Source: Trebouxia sp. TZW2008 (Eukaryota; Chlorophyta; Trebouxiophyceae; Trebouxiales; Trebouxiaceae). Taken from it: 64,000 bases of DNA. Below, one piece after another: positions 45,501 to 59,320 of the stretch. Numbering within the stretch: the stretch's first letter is position 1; every line of letters begins with the position of its first letter. The translations under genes and the position numbers were made by a program. Under the pieces are notes generated by a model. That model saw nothing but the letters and a program-made list of their open reading frames with translations, was not told where the DNA came from and made no database searches. The stretch lies in assembly GCA_002118135.1 (NCBI GenBank), contig BDIU01000172.1, forward strand, positions 124,001 to 188,000, read 5' to 3'.

Positions 45501-46619
45501 GTTTAGGGTTTAGGGTTAGTCAATCATGAGGCACAATCCTGAACTTGCTGCAGCGTTTTGGCTGTGACAACTGGCTTTGAAGATGTGCCAACACAGCTTC
45601 TTCAGTAGACAAACAAGGCAAACTTTGTTTCTTTGAAAGCCACGCGTCAGTCTGACCATCTGATCTGAGCTGAGCACATTCGCCCAAACATATCATGTGT
45701 GACGCACAATTGGACAGCCTGCAACAGACATCCCACTCAACCTCACAAAGTTCAGTGCCAGCCAAGCAACTGTGAAAACAGGCATCAAGTGGCAACAGTA
45801 TAGTTTACTGCTCCCGGAGCTTTGCATAGCCGTAGCTTCCTGCTGTGTCAGACGTGGCATGAGTGACAATGCTCCTTATCAAAGATGCACCAGGGTGGGC
45901 TTGAGAGGCCAGATAGGTCACCAGCTTCATACATTGAAGAGCGAAATGGCAGAGGGATCGCTGGCGAGACAGTCACTGATACGGCTGCCTCACAATGCTC
46001 TCTCTGCCTCACTTCTTGTTTGTGATTGCTCTTGCAACCGTCTGGAACAATTCTGACAGAACGGCTATTGCTGCTGATGAATGCCGCCAAGTGCATCTCA
46101 TTTCATTGCGTGCTTGTACCCAAATCACATGCCTCTGGTAGAATGGTCAGGTCTGTCCATGCAGGAGTGCTGCCGGCGCCAAGACCTGTGTTCAGCCTCA
46201 ATACGGCCCCAAACAAGCTGCTGCTTTGAATTGACAAGAGTGTCAGTGTGACATTGCAAACATCTCAGGCTGGTTAGACAGGGGCTGCATCTCATACACG
46301 CAAAATGAGATTTCCATCATGCCATGCCCAAAGACTGACAGCAAGAATGTTCGAGTCTAGGTTCAACACACTGGCCAACAGCATATTGATAGATGCAGCT
46401 GTGGTATGCATGCTGCATCTCGCCACTATTGGAGGTAGCACTACTGCCTGATACTGTGTTTGCTGTGCAGCAGCAACAGCTCTGGCCCAGATCCACAGCA
46501 GTCTGGCTGCAGTTCTGCTGTGGGTCTGGAACATTGCTGTTGCCACTGTTTGCCATAGAGGCAGCTAACTTTGCTTTCAATCTTGACAATGACTGCTGAT
46601 GCATAGGCAGACCAGGCAA
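42546..46619 (-). CDS. N-glycosylation-rich surface glycoprotein, locus B (exons partly resolved)
   Basis: Minus-strand frames at about 46619-46300, 45448-44815, 44450-44030, 44020-43681, 42941-42730 and 42720-42546 share a composition rich in Ser, Thr, Ala and Asn with dense NxS/T sites (NATAS, NMSS, NTSLP, NASTD, NSSKH, NCTC, NTSNGT). The 44450-43681 part holds about four tandem units of about 40 residues with (D/E)EP, LC..ST, S(C)CGG/D and APELNFTS. The last exon (AEIFARARRFAEACEARKQA, then KQWAVRQARSKTQM) is basic and helical, like a cytoplasmic tail, and its end resembles EHWAAERAKSQASL of locus A. Secreted or membrane-anchored wall/surface protein is inferred; no known domain seen. The frame breaks near 44027. 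The 5' end is unresolved. Confidence 0.45.
43681..44450 (-). repeat. Protein-level tandem repeat, about 40-residue unit
   Basis: Four units in the glycoprotein frame with recurring DEEPTADLCKSTAGILSCGG, EDEPMANPRNATAEF and APELNFTS blocks. The fourth unit (NLCNSLAANVDYSCGENVST, DLAPGLNTTT) is in a different frame from the first three, so a net one-base shift lies near 44027. Confidence 0.75.
44803..44850 (-). repeat. Short dispersed repeat, copy 2, with ATTGATCGATCAAT palindrome
   Basis: Shares gatcaat, tacctgtgcccgc and aacgcgaggta with 26697-26748. Here, on the minus strand, it covers an exon end (AFARAQ) and its gtattg donor. Confidence 0.7.
45492..45519 (+). repeat. Interstitial telomere-like repeat (TTTAGGG)3
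   Basis: ttttaggg tttaggg tttaggg ttag. TTTAGGG is the telomere unit of land plants and many green algae. It is too short to be an active telomere; possibly a repair scar. Confidence 0.85.
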
Positions 46620-49600
46620 CTCTCACATGAAGAGCACATTTGCTTGCGTATGGTCAGAAGAGGCTTGATAGGTATCAGCCTAGAGGGTTGATGCACTCAG
46701 CAAGCTCTTTCAGGTCATGCCCAAGTGCTTGAACTCTGCTGCAGGGGCGCCTGGTTGAGCTGCCTTGCCTTGAAAGAACTGTCATTGTTGGGACTATGTC
46801 AATGACTCTAGCAAAGCTCCACAATGCAGATAGGCAAGGATGTCAAGTCAAACAGTCAACATCAAGCGCTTTACTTAGAAGGCTCCAAGTCATGAGCGGA
46901 CCCTGCATCATGTTACACTGTGATGCAGTGGCTGCACAAGAAACAGCATGCCAACACATCACAGCTCTAAGTTGGTGCTGAAGCTGCATTTGCAAAGGTG
47001 CTGTCTGCAAGTTATTTGTCACAAAAAGACAGCGCAGAAAGGCACTTTGTTTTCATCATGCTGCAGCTCGCGTCTGTATCTGGTGTTTGTCATGTGTTCA
47101 CATATAGGCTGTGACCGCCATCTTAACATCAGCTCAGAAGATGTCCATCTGGACACTGGAAACCTTGTGTTGAGCTGCACAGTCACACATTCCTAAAGGA
47201 TTGTGCAAGTGTCCACCTCGGAGACAAGGCCCTCAGTGACCAGACAGAACCCTTCTGAGACGCCTCGTGCCATCTTGCTTGTGCAAATCCACAGCAGGGT
47301 AACCTGCACTGCAGAGACTTACTGCCAGGCTACGGCAGTGTCTAATCTATTGCAGTGTCTGGACTGTCTACAGCATCCAGGTCCTCTGCAAAATGTAACG
47401 AATTTGCCGCATCTGGGTGGTTGACAAGACATCCAAAATGTGGCAAATTATCACATATTGCAGATAGGAGACTGAGCAGCAGCCAGCTCAAGCTCAGTGA
47501 CATGACAGAGTGCAACATTTTCCATGCATTGTGGTACAAGCTTAAGCCTTACAGACATATAAGAACTTGTGTCTGTCCAATTGTGCCTATTACGTGCTGA
47601 CATGAATGTTTGCGTAGAATGCAAACTTTGTTGTGACAAGCTTGGAATTATGCAAAAGTTGCTGGAACTTCATTTGAGCTGCCATTACTGCTACAACTGA
47701 CAGGTCTGATGCTGACGCTTGACATCATAAATGTTACTGGCTCTGCAAGTATGCAGTGGAGCCAAGCATGACCGCCCAGCCACGTCAGATGCAGGCATGC
47801 AACTCTTGTGGAATCACATGCCTTCTAGCTTCAAGGCCTTGTCATTTCATGCTGCCAAGGCATGTAGCTCAAGAGACATGTAGCTGCAGAAGAGCGCTAT
47901 GTAGTGTGTGACCAGTGCTCATGATGTGTGTCAGCATCCTTGTGCACAGGACTTGTGGCATCAAGCACCTAAAAAGGGGGTTGGCAGCAGAACGAGTTAC
48001 AGCATTTTGAGGGGCAGGGCTTCTACTGCAACATTCTCTGGTGCTGCACCAAGCAGAGCGTTGTGTCTTTGATTGCCAAAAACGAAATGCTGTACAATAG
48101 ATCTGAAAACGAAATGCTGCACAGAAGATATGCAACGACGTCATGCCATGCTTAATTCTGGTTTTACTCACCTGCATGGCATGCAAAAGTGCTGCTTGCA
48201 ATGTTTTTGGCCAAGTCAGGCAAGTCACATGTCCAAAAACAGCAGAGGCAGCTCTTCTGTGTAGTGTGCAAGTCCTGCGCTACTGAGAAGCTCAAATTGA
48301 CCACATGCGTCATGACATTAGAAATGTTCATGAAGCTAATTACACAGTCCTGCATCATGTTCTGTTCCTTGCAGCTGCATCCAATGAGATGAAACCAATT
48401 GACACAGTAGATGTTGATTAGAGGGACCTGTTGTTTGTGCCTGAAGGTGGTGTGCATCTAGGTATGCAAAACCAAACTAACCAAAACAGCCTGCTGAGGG
48501 TGGGCATAGCCTGATTCAATGTTAGCTCAGCTTTGCGCAGCTAGCAGCAAACCAACTGCTGCCACTTTCGTTGCAGGCATACATGCTTGCATCTCTGGCC
48601 AGACAATCATTGAAAGATGTCAAGGTGGTATGTTAGCATGCGAGTGTGTACGATTGGGAGCGGAAAAGATCAAACGGCGCATAGGCATCAAGAACACATG
48701 AAGAGCCTTGCATGAGCTCTGACAAACCACATTGCCTGATTTACGTCTTTGCAGCAGCAGATCTGTAAATCAGCGACAGCAAACTGTTATGCCCATTACC
48801 ATGTCCCAGATGATGCATTGACACACAGCCAGTGTATCAGCCTGATCGTAGTAATGGGCATGACAATCCATTGCTGGTTGACTATTTCATTGTTGTTGCT
48901 ATCAATTGAAGATCACTCAGCTTACTTTGAGCAGCATGTTGAGAATGTTTACGTACAAGTGTGGGACGATTGCCAGATTGCCCAGTTGTCATGCACGATT
49001 GAGTGTTGTGAGTCGAGTCTACTAGTCAAGTGAGTGTCCAACAGTCACCTGTCAGGTCCACAAAACTCACGCCACTCAGTTGTGTAGGACATCAAAGCGG
49101 TCTGGCAAGAGTCAGCATTTGGGGCAAGCGCTGGCAACTTGCGCTCAGGAACGCTTGGACAAATGCAGACCAGGCAGTGGTTGCATGCAGAGCTCACCGT
49201 GCACTTGATGTCATATAGCCTTGCTGACACCACCCTTTGATGAGGCTGATGCCAGCTGCGCATATCTGACATCAAATGCAAGCATGCTAGCATAGCATAA
49301 AAAGCGCTGCCTGGTCTGAGTTGCCACCCAAGAAATGGTGTTGCAGGCTCTGTTTCATCTGCAGGCTGTCTGTGATCAATGTCCTCAGTTGAAAATTGTG
49401 TTGAGCACGTGACAACTGTTACACATGCATCCTGAGCCAATGCAAAAAGAACCCAGCCTGAAGTTAGCATAAGCCCACAACCTGCATGCAAAGCTTGCTT
49501 GCTACTGTCAGGGTGTGGGAATTGTGCGTAACTGCAAAGCTGGAAGTATTGCTTGGCTCAAGTACATCTGACATACATCTCCAACAGATAGTGACGAGCA

Positions 49601-49898
49601 GCCAAGAACATCGCTTGGCTCAAGTGCACCGATGGGGAGAACAAGAAACAGGTTGTAAGCATTTATGTACAGATCAAACAGGCTGTGTCCTATGACTGGC
49701 TCCTACAATGGAACTCCTGTTGCCCAAGTTGCTGCCATCGCGACAGAAGGCTGCCAAGTAGCTGACAAGGGGACAAGAAAATGCAGCTAATTCACAAGAG
49801 GCCATTGCTGGACCTGCTGCCAGGATTAGTGCAATCATTCTACCCGTGAAGATAGCATGTGTCAGGCAGGTAATACATTTGAATCCATCTTACAGACG

Positions 49899-50140
49899 CT
49901 GTGTCACGTTGCAAAAGTCACATGTTTGGTGTCACAGCAGCAATGACCTCAGGCTGAGGCTAGCCAGACACATGCCCAAAAAATTGCGGAATTTTATCTT
50001 CAGCACAAATCTGTACAGACATGGCCACAGACGCTGACATGCGATGACATGGCTACACACACTGTGTCACGTTGCAAAAGTCACGTGTTTGGTGTCACAG
50101 CAGCAATGACCTCAGGCTGAGGCTAGCCAGACACATGCCC
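49899..50140. repeat. Direct repeat of about 75 bp
   Basis: 49899-49974 and 50068-50140 are almost identical (tgtgtcacgttgcaaaagtc, then tgtttggtgtcacagcagca, gaggctagccagacacatgc), 169 bp apart. No gene assigned. Confidence 0.9.
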
Positions 50141-52398
50141 ATTAGCTACAAGAAAAGTAGACAACTAGTCGCAGAGGTGAAAAGCCTTGAGACACAGTGA
50201 CAGATGCAGCTGCCTCAAGAATCTTTTCATGTGTCAACGCTCATGGTTGTACCTCCTTGCAGCTGCTGGACACAACCCTGACAGGACATTTGCGGCAGAA
50301 TGATGCCAGTCTCCAACTCTTGAGCTTCTGTAGACACGCATCATATGTGCTAGGGACACATGCGCACAAGATATGCTGACTCAGACCCGCCTTATGAGCA
50401 GTGTAGAGACGACTCAAGTCACTGCTTACATCAGTTGCTGCGAGGTGACTTTGTGCAGAGGCCTGTCAAGACCTTCCTACAGGCACGGATACATGCTGAC
50501 ACACATGGTGTGTCGACGTCAATGCAGCAGGACAGCTTGGCTGATGCTAGCCAGGAGTCATCCAGCAGCTGCAAGCACAGAAGACTACAGTGACTGGTGA
50601 CAGAAGGAGTAGAGATTGGAGGCAGTGATTGATGCAGCTGCCTTCACAAGCTCTACCCTCTACCACCAGTGAATCATCAACACATCTGCAGCTGCCAAAT
50701 ACGATTTGGCAGGACAGCCAACTTTATCAACTGCCATGGCCCCAAGGCTCACTCCCAAATCTTGCTTATCGAGAGCTTTGAGACATAGCGCTTGCAGCAC
50801 TGCTGTTTGAGGGTCACAAATAACAACAGTCGGCAGTACGTGTACAACCTTTGTTTGGTGTTGTGCATTGCACCACTGGAACCTGCCTGCAGCAAGAGGC
50901 ATGCGATGCCAATTTGCGAGGGCAGGAAACTTTGAGCATGGTGCATTGCACACATATCCACTGCAGAAAGCCCAGGTATAACTGCTTGAAGTTTACACAA
51001 AGATTACATTGCACGAAGGTTACACAACATGACACATTCTTGTTTTGTTTGATGAGCATCTCAGCTCGCCACTACACTGCTTTGATGCATGCTAATCAGT
51101 GACAGACAAAACACCATCGTGACCCAAAAAGTCATCAAGATTTTGACAGACATCCGCCAAAAGTACTCATGACCTTCTTTGTCAGAATTATGTTTGATCT
51201 GCACAGCTACCTGAGTGCATAGGCTCCCAGGCCATAACAAAAAGCCAAAACTTGACACCTGCGACTGCGAGACGTGTAAAGCCATGTCAGCTGAAGCAAT
51301 GAGGGCAAGTCTGCAGCAGCCAAGAGGACACACCCCTGGTGACAGACTTCACCCAAAGCCTCACAGCAAGAGCGCCGTCGACTGGCTGTTGCAAGCATGC
51401 CAGCTCAGCTCATGAAACTTGTAGCGACTGCCAGAGGTGCAAAATACCTTCTGGCATGTCCACTGCAGAAGTAGGTATGCCTGACGCTGCCGCTCCTGAG
51501 ACTGCATGGCCTGCTGTACAGCCTGGCAGCCCATCACGGGCACAATGTCTGGAGGTTCTGATCACTGACCACACAGCTGAGCAAAAGGCATGCCAACTGC
51601 TGCATACACCTCATCACCAGTCTACAGATGCTGCTGGCTGCCAATTGCATGGCAAGGCACCCGTTACTAGCACAAGATCCCTATCTCATGCACCCTAGCC
51701 GCCTTACACATTCATGACATCCTCAGGGACTGTAGCTGAGGGGCATGTCAGATTGGCACCACAAGCAGAACGAGGCCTTGCTAATGGAGTAAGTAGGGTG
51801 ACACAATGCTGTCTTCAAAGCAGCTGACTGCTCCTGGCTCAGTTTCATCTGCCCTGCCTGGCCATCAAACCCAACCTGCTTGAGTAGCCAAAATGATGCA
51901 ACTTAAGAGGGCAGAGCACACAGGCCAAACAGAGCATGTCGCAAGCCAGACGCAAACAACCTGTCACACATTCAGCTGTTTGTTAATTTGCCTGCAGCAA
52001 AATCCAGAGATCTGGTCTAGAGCTGCAGCACACTATGGCTAGGCATTTGACCATGTGCATTGAAGAGGACATTGGCTGTCAATCTGCTTGGGTGTGCTGC
52101 CAATGCTGACAGAGTCACCCTGGCAGGCTGTGCAGCTGATACATCAAGCCTTGCTGCTCAAACTGCAGGTCAAGTGTCAAATGCTGGTCCACGCCTTGAA
52201 CTCATGCAGGTGAACTACCAAATCAAATGGTACATCAATGTAACACTGTGACCTGGAACCAGGTAGCCATGTGATGCCGATGCTTGTTGTAGTCAATGTA
52301 TTTCCCTATGCTCAGCATCAACAAAAAGCATATTGACCAGATGCTACATCACTGTAACACTGTGACCTGGAACCAGAGCAGCAGCCCCATCAGTATGT

Positions 52399-52419
52399 GA
52401 AGAAGAAGAAGAAGAAGGG
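52399..52419. repeat. (AAG)6 microsatellite
   Basis: gtgaagaagaagaagaagaa, then gggg. Confidence 0.9.
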
Positions 52420-55400
52420 GAGTAGCATCATTTGTCAAGCTAACTGCATGCCGAAAGCAATAGATAGACATACCCTCAGGGGTATGCACCAGGTTCCCCT
52501 CTGGCCGCATCCAGTGTGTGCCATCCTGTTGCAGCTCTGCAGCTGATGCCGCTGCCTCCATTCCTCTGTCTTCACTGCCAAGAAGCTGTGCAGCACTGCT
52601 CCAGCATCACCTACCCGTCACAGCAATGTGTCATTGCACTGCAAAAATTCATGAGAGAATCATGCCAAGTCATTCTGCAATACATGGTGTAGAAATTCAC
52701 CTGGCCACTGATTGTAGAGGTGACATGCATGCAGCTCTTCTGTAGCTGGACGAATCAGAGGCTGATTTCCCGTTTATACTCATTTTGAGGCAAGCAACCG
52801 CTGTGCGTCCAAGTCTAGATTAGCATCATGCAATGGGTCACCAGCTGCCAACATGTGCATCAGGAGAGATGGCAACAAGCACCAAAAGAGTGAACAGGCA
52901 GATCACCGCTGTACTGTCTCAATTTTGGAAGCGCTGTACTGCACACCCGTTTGACCCCTGTGGATTGGTCCTGGCTATGGCATACGTAGCGTTGCACAAC
53001 TGCAGGTATTGACTTGTTGTTGCCGCAACAAGTAGCTGCCAAGAAGGCCGTTGTGACCAGCATGATATGTTTTGTTTGACGTACACGCCATGCGAAACAA
53101 CTACTTCTGCTGCTGCCACACATTGTGCATGTCAAGCAGAGTATGACAAAATAAATCATGAGACCCTATGGCACCGAGTCACGTGACTTACTTGGGTCTG
53201 CGCCGACCCACTCAGCAGTTTCCTGAGCACTTCCTAATTTGCTCCCTGGCCTGGCATTGCCTTCAGATGCTTAGATGACGCATGCTGCTACAACTTGCTG
53301 CTGCAGTCATTGCATCTATCTGTGTTGTGCAGAGGTGCATTGCATGCAATCGTACACTGCTTTCAAGGCAGACTTGGTCTCTACCAACTGAGATTGAATG
53401 TGCATATGAAAGGCTGACAGCAGCAATGCAGAGCCTGCATACCAGCCACAGCACAGGCTGATTGCAAGTCAGTGCCAATGATACCTTGAGCATGCCACCC
53501 CATCCTTTCCCCAGCAGTTTCCTGCTTAAAAATGTTGTGGAAACTGAATCAGGGGACGAGCTGTCCTGCAAGCAACCCATCTTGATGCGCATATGTACTG
53601 CATGACTGCACCAACGCATTGTGTAAGCCCTTGGCGCATCACACACATCCAGCTTCAGGTGTACGTTACAGTGACTTGAAGCTTGCCTTAAGGCAGCAAG
53701 CCATCAAGCTACTGCAGCAGCCATGAAGGATGCACAAGTGGACTGGCATTCCATAGGGATAATGCAACTCATAATTCACCAAATGGGTAACCCTTGTGCG
53801 AGCCTCAAGTCTGCCGTGCAACTGACAAGGACGTCAGAAGCTGCAGCTGACTGGACTGCACATATATTGCTTTGTTGATCAGGTGGCCTGATTGGTCTTG
53901 CAACAGTGCTGCTCCTGCAAAGTGTGCAATGACCGATTGTTGCACGTCTAGCATGTCCACATCTGCTGCAAGTCTGGGGTCATTGCACACTCGAAGATTC
54001 TTGCACATACAAACAATCCCCCAAAGCCGTCCATTAGTAGTAGCCAACTGCTGTGATGTCACCTCTCAGCCAGCACTCAGACCATGCCAGTTTCAACAGG
54101 TTCATGAGGCCTGTGAAACCAGCAATTGGATTGAGTCCTGGCTTTGAAAGGGATTCACCAGAGCAGTCAGCCACTCAACTGGACGACCAGACATTGTGCC
54201 TGGTGCTGAGCGCCATGAGAGCAGTTTGCAACATATTCAACGTCTTTCAAGTAGTCTATGGGCATCATCGCGTGCAAGCCCTGTAGTGACTGCCAGCAAC
54301 AACTGGCAGGACTCACAGTGCTGCTGTGTGCAGTACTTAAGAGGCTTTTTGGCACAGGCTGACTAGGCGGCTGTCACATGCAAAGCTCAAAGGCTTGCAT
54401 TTGACCTGCAGGACCTCTGCAGTTATCACCCCTGTGAGTAAGGTGAAAGCTGCGAGAGGGCATGCAAGATAGATGCCAGCATGTGGGCTCTGCATGTGGG
54501 CGCTGCATGGTCTGCCTTGTTTGCAGAATCATGTTGTTGCAACTCTCATTGCTGATTGCAGAAGCAGCAGTAGCAGTAGCAAACTTGATGTAAGGCATCC
54601 GACTCTATGGCATTGACAGCAGTCTGCCCTTTGGGCGCAAACAAGGCATCTGAAATGTATGGCTTGCCAGGAGGGCCTCAGCAGCTTGACCAGCAGGCAA
54701 GCCACCATGATGTACACATACTCACAGCAATGATCACCCCGCCAGCGCAGCTGCAGTGACTTTGCTGGCATGCCCAAAGCAGAGCAATGATGTGTTTGTG
54801 CAGAAAAGGCCTTGCACTAGGCCTCCCACCAGATGTGGGCGCTTTTGACAGGCAGGCCTCAATTGTACACACATGTTGCACACACAGGCAGTTGAAAGCC
54901 TCTGCCTCATGCTGCAAGTGGTGCAAACTGCTCAAAGGCAAGGTCTCATGCATGATGTGACAGGGCAGCAGGCAGCATGTCCAGTACTGCCCTCTGCAAA
55001 ATGCAAGCAGCTGACAGTACTAGACCTGTTTTTGAGCTATCCTATCAAGACTTCTGAGACAGCTCGCACGTCTCAAGTCATGAGCAAGCCTTCTTTGCGT
55101 AATGCAGTGCAACACCAGCAGGAGAGCAAGGGAAACATCAGTCAACTCTAGTTGAGTACGAACTAAACCTGAGGTCTTTCCATGGCTCTCCTGATGGAAT
55201 TCCAGAGCAGCTTTTTATGATGGCTTGATACTTTGCTCAACATTGAGTGCACAGCTGACCAGCGCATGTGCCTAAGCACACAAAGCAGGCCATCAGAAGG
55301 GCATGGACAGAGGTGGGCCTACTGCCTATCTGACTTGGTTGAAATTTGTTGCTTCCATGGCTATGCGATCCTGACCCTGCATCTGCCAATACCAGCCTGA

Positions 55401-58400
55401 CACTATAACTACACTGGCAGAAGCAGCTGCACAGCATGCCAGAACGGCCTTCCCAGCTGTAGCAGCAGCGATCCCTTGCTATGCCCATGCAGAGCACAGT
55501 ACCACAGCATCAGAGCTGAGAAGGCCTGATGTAGCATACCGAAAGTAAAACACGACTGCAGCAAATGCCAGAGTTGCAAGAAGGCTTCTGGCATGAATGC
55601 AGAAATAGCCGTGCCTGCTGTCAACATCGTGAGCATGTTTCCAGAGTCAACACAATGAGCTGCCCTCTTCAAAGCAGCTTCACTGCATCTAGCTTGATTT
55701 CATGTGCTCTGCCTGGCCTTTGCAGCCCTCTGGAAAAGTGTTCTTAAGTCAGCACCAGATTTCAGGCAGGGAGCAAAAGCCACTCAGAGCAGAAAGCTCA
55801 TGGCAGATGCACATTCTTCTCCAAAGACCAATCAGCTTAGCCAAAACAACCTCATAAGCAGAGCAGAACTAAATGATGTCACCTCTGCCCAAAGCCTTTG
55901 CAGGCTGGCCGCAAATGTCTCAAGCACTGCAAGTCTTGAATCAAGATTTGTCCTGCAGTCATGCTGCCATCAACTCTTCTGAGTCCAGGTGAAGGTTGCA
56001 TTGTGCAAGCATGGTCTGCTGTATCACCTGAGAGCAGCTGATGGAAACAGCTGGTACAAACCAAGATGTTTCAACAGTTGCGCAGGTGATGGAGCACACT
56101 TGCAGTCTTTTAGGACAGCAGCAGCCTGTCAGAAATGCAACCTTACTTCGATCTCTTATATGCTTACTAATGCCGTCTTCAGCACAAGTGATCTGTGTTG
56201 GCATACACGAGCATCAAGCAAGCAAGTGGCAAAACTTGAGCACTTCACAGCTGCATTGTGTATTGTATGTGCAGAGTGAGTGTTGGAGAGAAACAAAAAG
56301 CTGTGAGCCATTGACATATCATCAAAACCTACTGCAACACTTTAGCGTGTCCTGTACTGTTCATTGGCTGCGTTACTCTGCTCAGCACAAAATGAGAAGT
56401 TCATGAAGCTGCAACAGCAGCAAACCTGCCAAGAGCATGCAGCAGGCATGACACCCATCACGTCCATGTGATGTTGCTACATGCCCACCTCCGTGGGCCT
56501 TGTGCACTGATCTGATGCAGCCTGTCTACCCACAGCACAGCACCGCCCTTGCAGCATGTCCAGGCCTCCTCCGCAGCCGCTAGGATTGAGGATCAGCAGC
56601 TGAGGCAGAGGTCTGGCATGTCAACAGGGTCAGTGCATTGCCAGCAGCAGTCAAGCTGCAACAGTGTGGCATGCCAGAGGGTGAATGCAGTGCAACCAGC
56701 AGTGATGCTGCAGCACGTTGCTGTACAAGTCATGCATTGCTGCCGCTGGCACAGCAGCAGCACCGACAAGGCAAGACTAGAGGTCTGAACAGCCACTGTG
56801 CTTGAGGTTCTAGCAGCATGACGAGGGCTATGCCGTGCCAAGAGGGTCAATGCAGTGCTGGCGGCAGTCCAGCTGCAGCAGCTTGCTACACTCACGTCAG
56901 TATGTCAATCAGTAATCCGTGTCAAGAGAACTACAAAGAAGTCATCAATGCACAGTCTTCACACCCCATCTTTCAATGACCACCTAGTGCGCATTGTGAG
57001 CGATCGATGCATTGTTGTCATCTTGTTGGCCTTCTGCTTCTGCTCAAGCCCACATTTGTCAAGTCAGGCAGCTGCTAGTCCGCGAATGTTGGCAGCACTG
57101 CTGAAGGTGCCCTGATAAGCAGCCGATTGCAACAGCTGCTCAGTGCTGCTCCTGAGTGCACGCTTCAGCAGACCTGCCGGCACTGTCTGGCAGGCATTGG
57201 CCTGACATGTTGCATTGGCTCTGGAGGCAAAGGGTCACTCTGAACCAGTTTGCTGCCATACACCAAATCAGGGTGGCATGATGCTGCTAGATTCATACCT
57301 GGTCAGACTTCTCAGACTATTTGGAGGAGTGTTGACTGTGCCTCTTGATGCCATGTAACCGCAGCATATGACAACAAGAGACAGCATTTAGCTGCTTGGG
57401 ATCACGCAGAGCATCCTGAGACCATGAGAAGCACGATTTGATGATACCATAACAGTACCTGAACTTGAAGATGTGGCACTGCACCTCCGTGACTGCACTG
57501 CAAGCTCTTGCCACATTATACATGGCCCATATATGTCACACAGCTGTTGGGCATGGCTGGGACTACAGCTCCTGTGATCTGTAGCTTTGACGCATCTTGT
57601 CAAAGACGCTGCAGTGCAGCCATGCCCACCGGCTATATGGGACTCATGGAGTTGGCAGTACAAGGACCACTTCTGGTGCAGTATGTTGCACAGGGACAAC
57701 TGAGAGAGTGAGTACCAACGGCGCAGCAGACTTGCAGTCAAAATGTCCACAAAGCGACAGAATGTCAATGTCATTCCGGCTGAAAAGATGTTGGAAAATT
57801 CTGCTGTCATGGGTCTTGCTTGCAGAAGGTTACCTGCACTGCTTGCGCCCTGGTTGCACAGCTAGAATACAATGACTTGAGGGGCCGCAAGACTCTGTAA
57901 GACACAAAATGAAGGCCCAAGGTGAGCTTCTGCGGGCGAATGCAGAGCTGAAACAGCAGGCAACATGCCAGCAAAGACATGGGTGCTGATTTTTGCATCG
58001 CTGACTGGCAGTGGTGGTCTTGTTACAGTCTAGTATACAAGAGCAGAAAGGTCAGAAAGGACTGGAAGGTCCCACCTTTGTATTGAGACGCACACCAATT
58101 GTGTTCTTCTTGAGGATCTCAGAGACTGTCAAAGTCTTCACATGCACAGCAGTTACACTGAAGTTGATGTTGTGATCTCACCTGAAGTTTGATGAAAGGA
58201 GCGCTTGTTGCTACTTGCTGGCGTTGTCATGTAGGCCTGTGGTAGCCATGGGCATCATGGAAGTCATTGGATGATGCATTGGAATGACAGACTGACAGGG
58301 CGGCTGAATGGACCTCAGACTGACAACATGCATTGACTACCTGCATGCACAACATCTGTCAGAGTGACATCTTCTCAACAAGACTTGTGACACCCAGCAT

Positions 58401-58714
58401 TGAGAACGGCTTCAGCACACAAATTCAGCATGCAAAACCATCAAGGTGCTCATCTGTATCTGATGGAATGTTACGCAACAGTGGTCGCTCTAGCTAAGCA
58501 GTCGCTGGCAGGTAATGACCAGGACTGCGCAGCACATAAAAACGCAAGTGCTTGGTGGGGAGGGGCTTGAATGGAAGAGAATTGAAACTTACCCAGAGAA
58601 GCACCACTGCTCACAGAACAGGTTTGATGAGCTGCACTTCCACCTCAGATGCAGCTGTCTTTACAATCAAACACAGGCCATCAAGCATCACCTGCAGCTA
58701 CAATCGAAAGGTCT

Positions 58715-58885
58715 TTAGGTTTTCACTAAAGTGACCGTAAATTTGCAGCCTGCACACGGCCAAAGTGGCTCAAGCTGCATACCTGTCAGCTGTAAAAGCT
58801 TTGAAGATAGACAAATCAGAGGTAGGGTAGATGTGCATGCCAACAACTGCTGACAGCGATTCTGACTGTTTCCTGCATCGTGGCA
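58715..58885 (-). CDS. Exon-like fragment of unknown extracellular protein
   Basis: Minus-strand stretch between a tgcag acceptor (about 58876) and donor gtatgc (about 58780) reads KQSESLSAVVGMHIYPTSDL, SIFKAFTAD. Coding-like, possibly LysM-like (SLSAVV, SDLSIFKAF), but very short. Lies downstream of the 59.3-kb fragment on the same strand. Confidence 0.3.
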   Translation of the reverse strand, partial: CHDAGNSQNRCQQLLACTSTLPLICLSSKLLQLTGMQLEPLWPCAGCKFTVTLVKT

Positions 58886-59159
58886 GCAAAAGAGCGGCTC
58901 AAGGCAAGCGTGTAGCACATGCAGTAGTGTAACAGTAGCAGCAGCATTCAATGGCAAATCAGCAGACAAACTTATCTGATGAAGACTTCAATGCTGGAGC
59001 AGTTGGTTGCTCTATGAAGCCTGAGGTGCACAGCCTGCATCCAGCAATACAAATGTAGCAGCTGCATGTGGGACTAGACGGCTACTGACAGCAATTTGCA
59101 GGAGATATGGAAGTTGCTGAATCTGCATGTACTTGCAGGTCTCACCTGAAATGTTGCTG

Positions 59160-59320
59160 ATGTCCTGTGCCATTGCTTGATCTGGGCAGTGCGCATTGAC
59201 CCAAGCTTGGGTATATACAGTGATAGACAGACTGCAGAAATCTGATGGATCCCTGCATTGTGCAGCAACACAGGCTCAGTAACAGTGTGAGTAAAGTCAG
59301 CGATGGACTGTGTCTCACCT
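59160..59320 (-). repeat. Tandem copy of the 59380-59550 segment
   Basis: Shared, in the same order: gttgatccaagctt / attgacccaagctt, cattgtgcagcaacacaggc / tatggtgcagcaacaaaggc, atggactgtgtctcaccttg / atggattgtgtcgtaccttg and gcagat. The period is about 220 bp. Confidence 0.85.

Larger units (their letters stand above)
46620..58714. other. Repeat-rich region with unassigned minus-strand exon-like frames
   Basis: No recognisable domain, transposase or reverse transcriptase. Minus-strand frames with plausible splice sites include 49491-49200 (DACVTVVTCSTQFSTEDIDH), 50870-50700 (PTVVICDPQTAVLQAL, bounded by an acceptor-like and donor-like site), 51230-51060 (a hydrophobic KILMTFWVTMVFCLSLI) and 52600-52465 (LLGSEDRGMEAAASAAELQQ, DGTHWMRPEGNLVHTPE then gtatgt). 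They may belong to glycoprotein locus B or a separate gene. I could not chain them. Confidence 0.35.
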
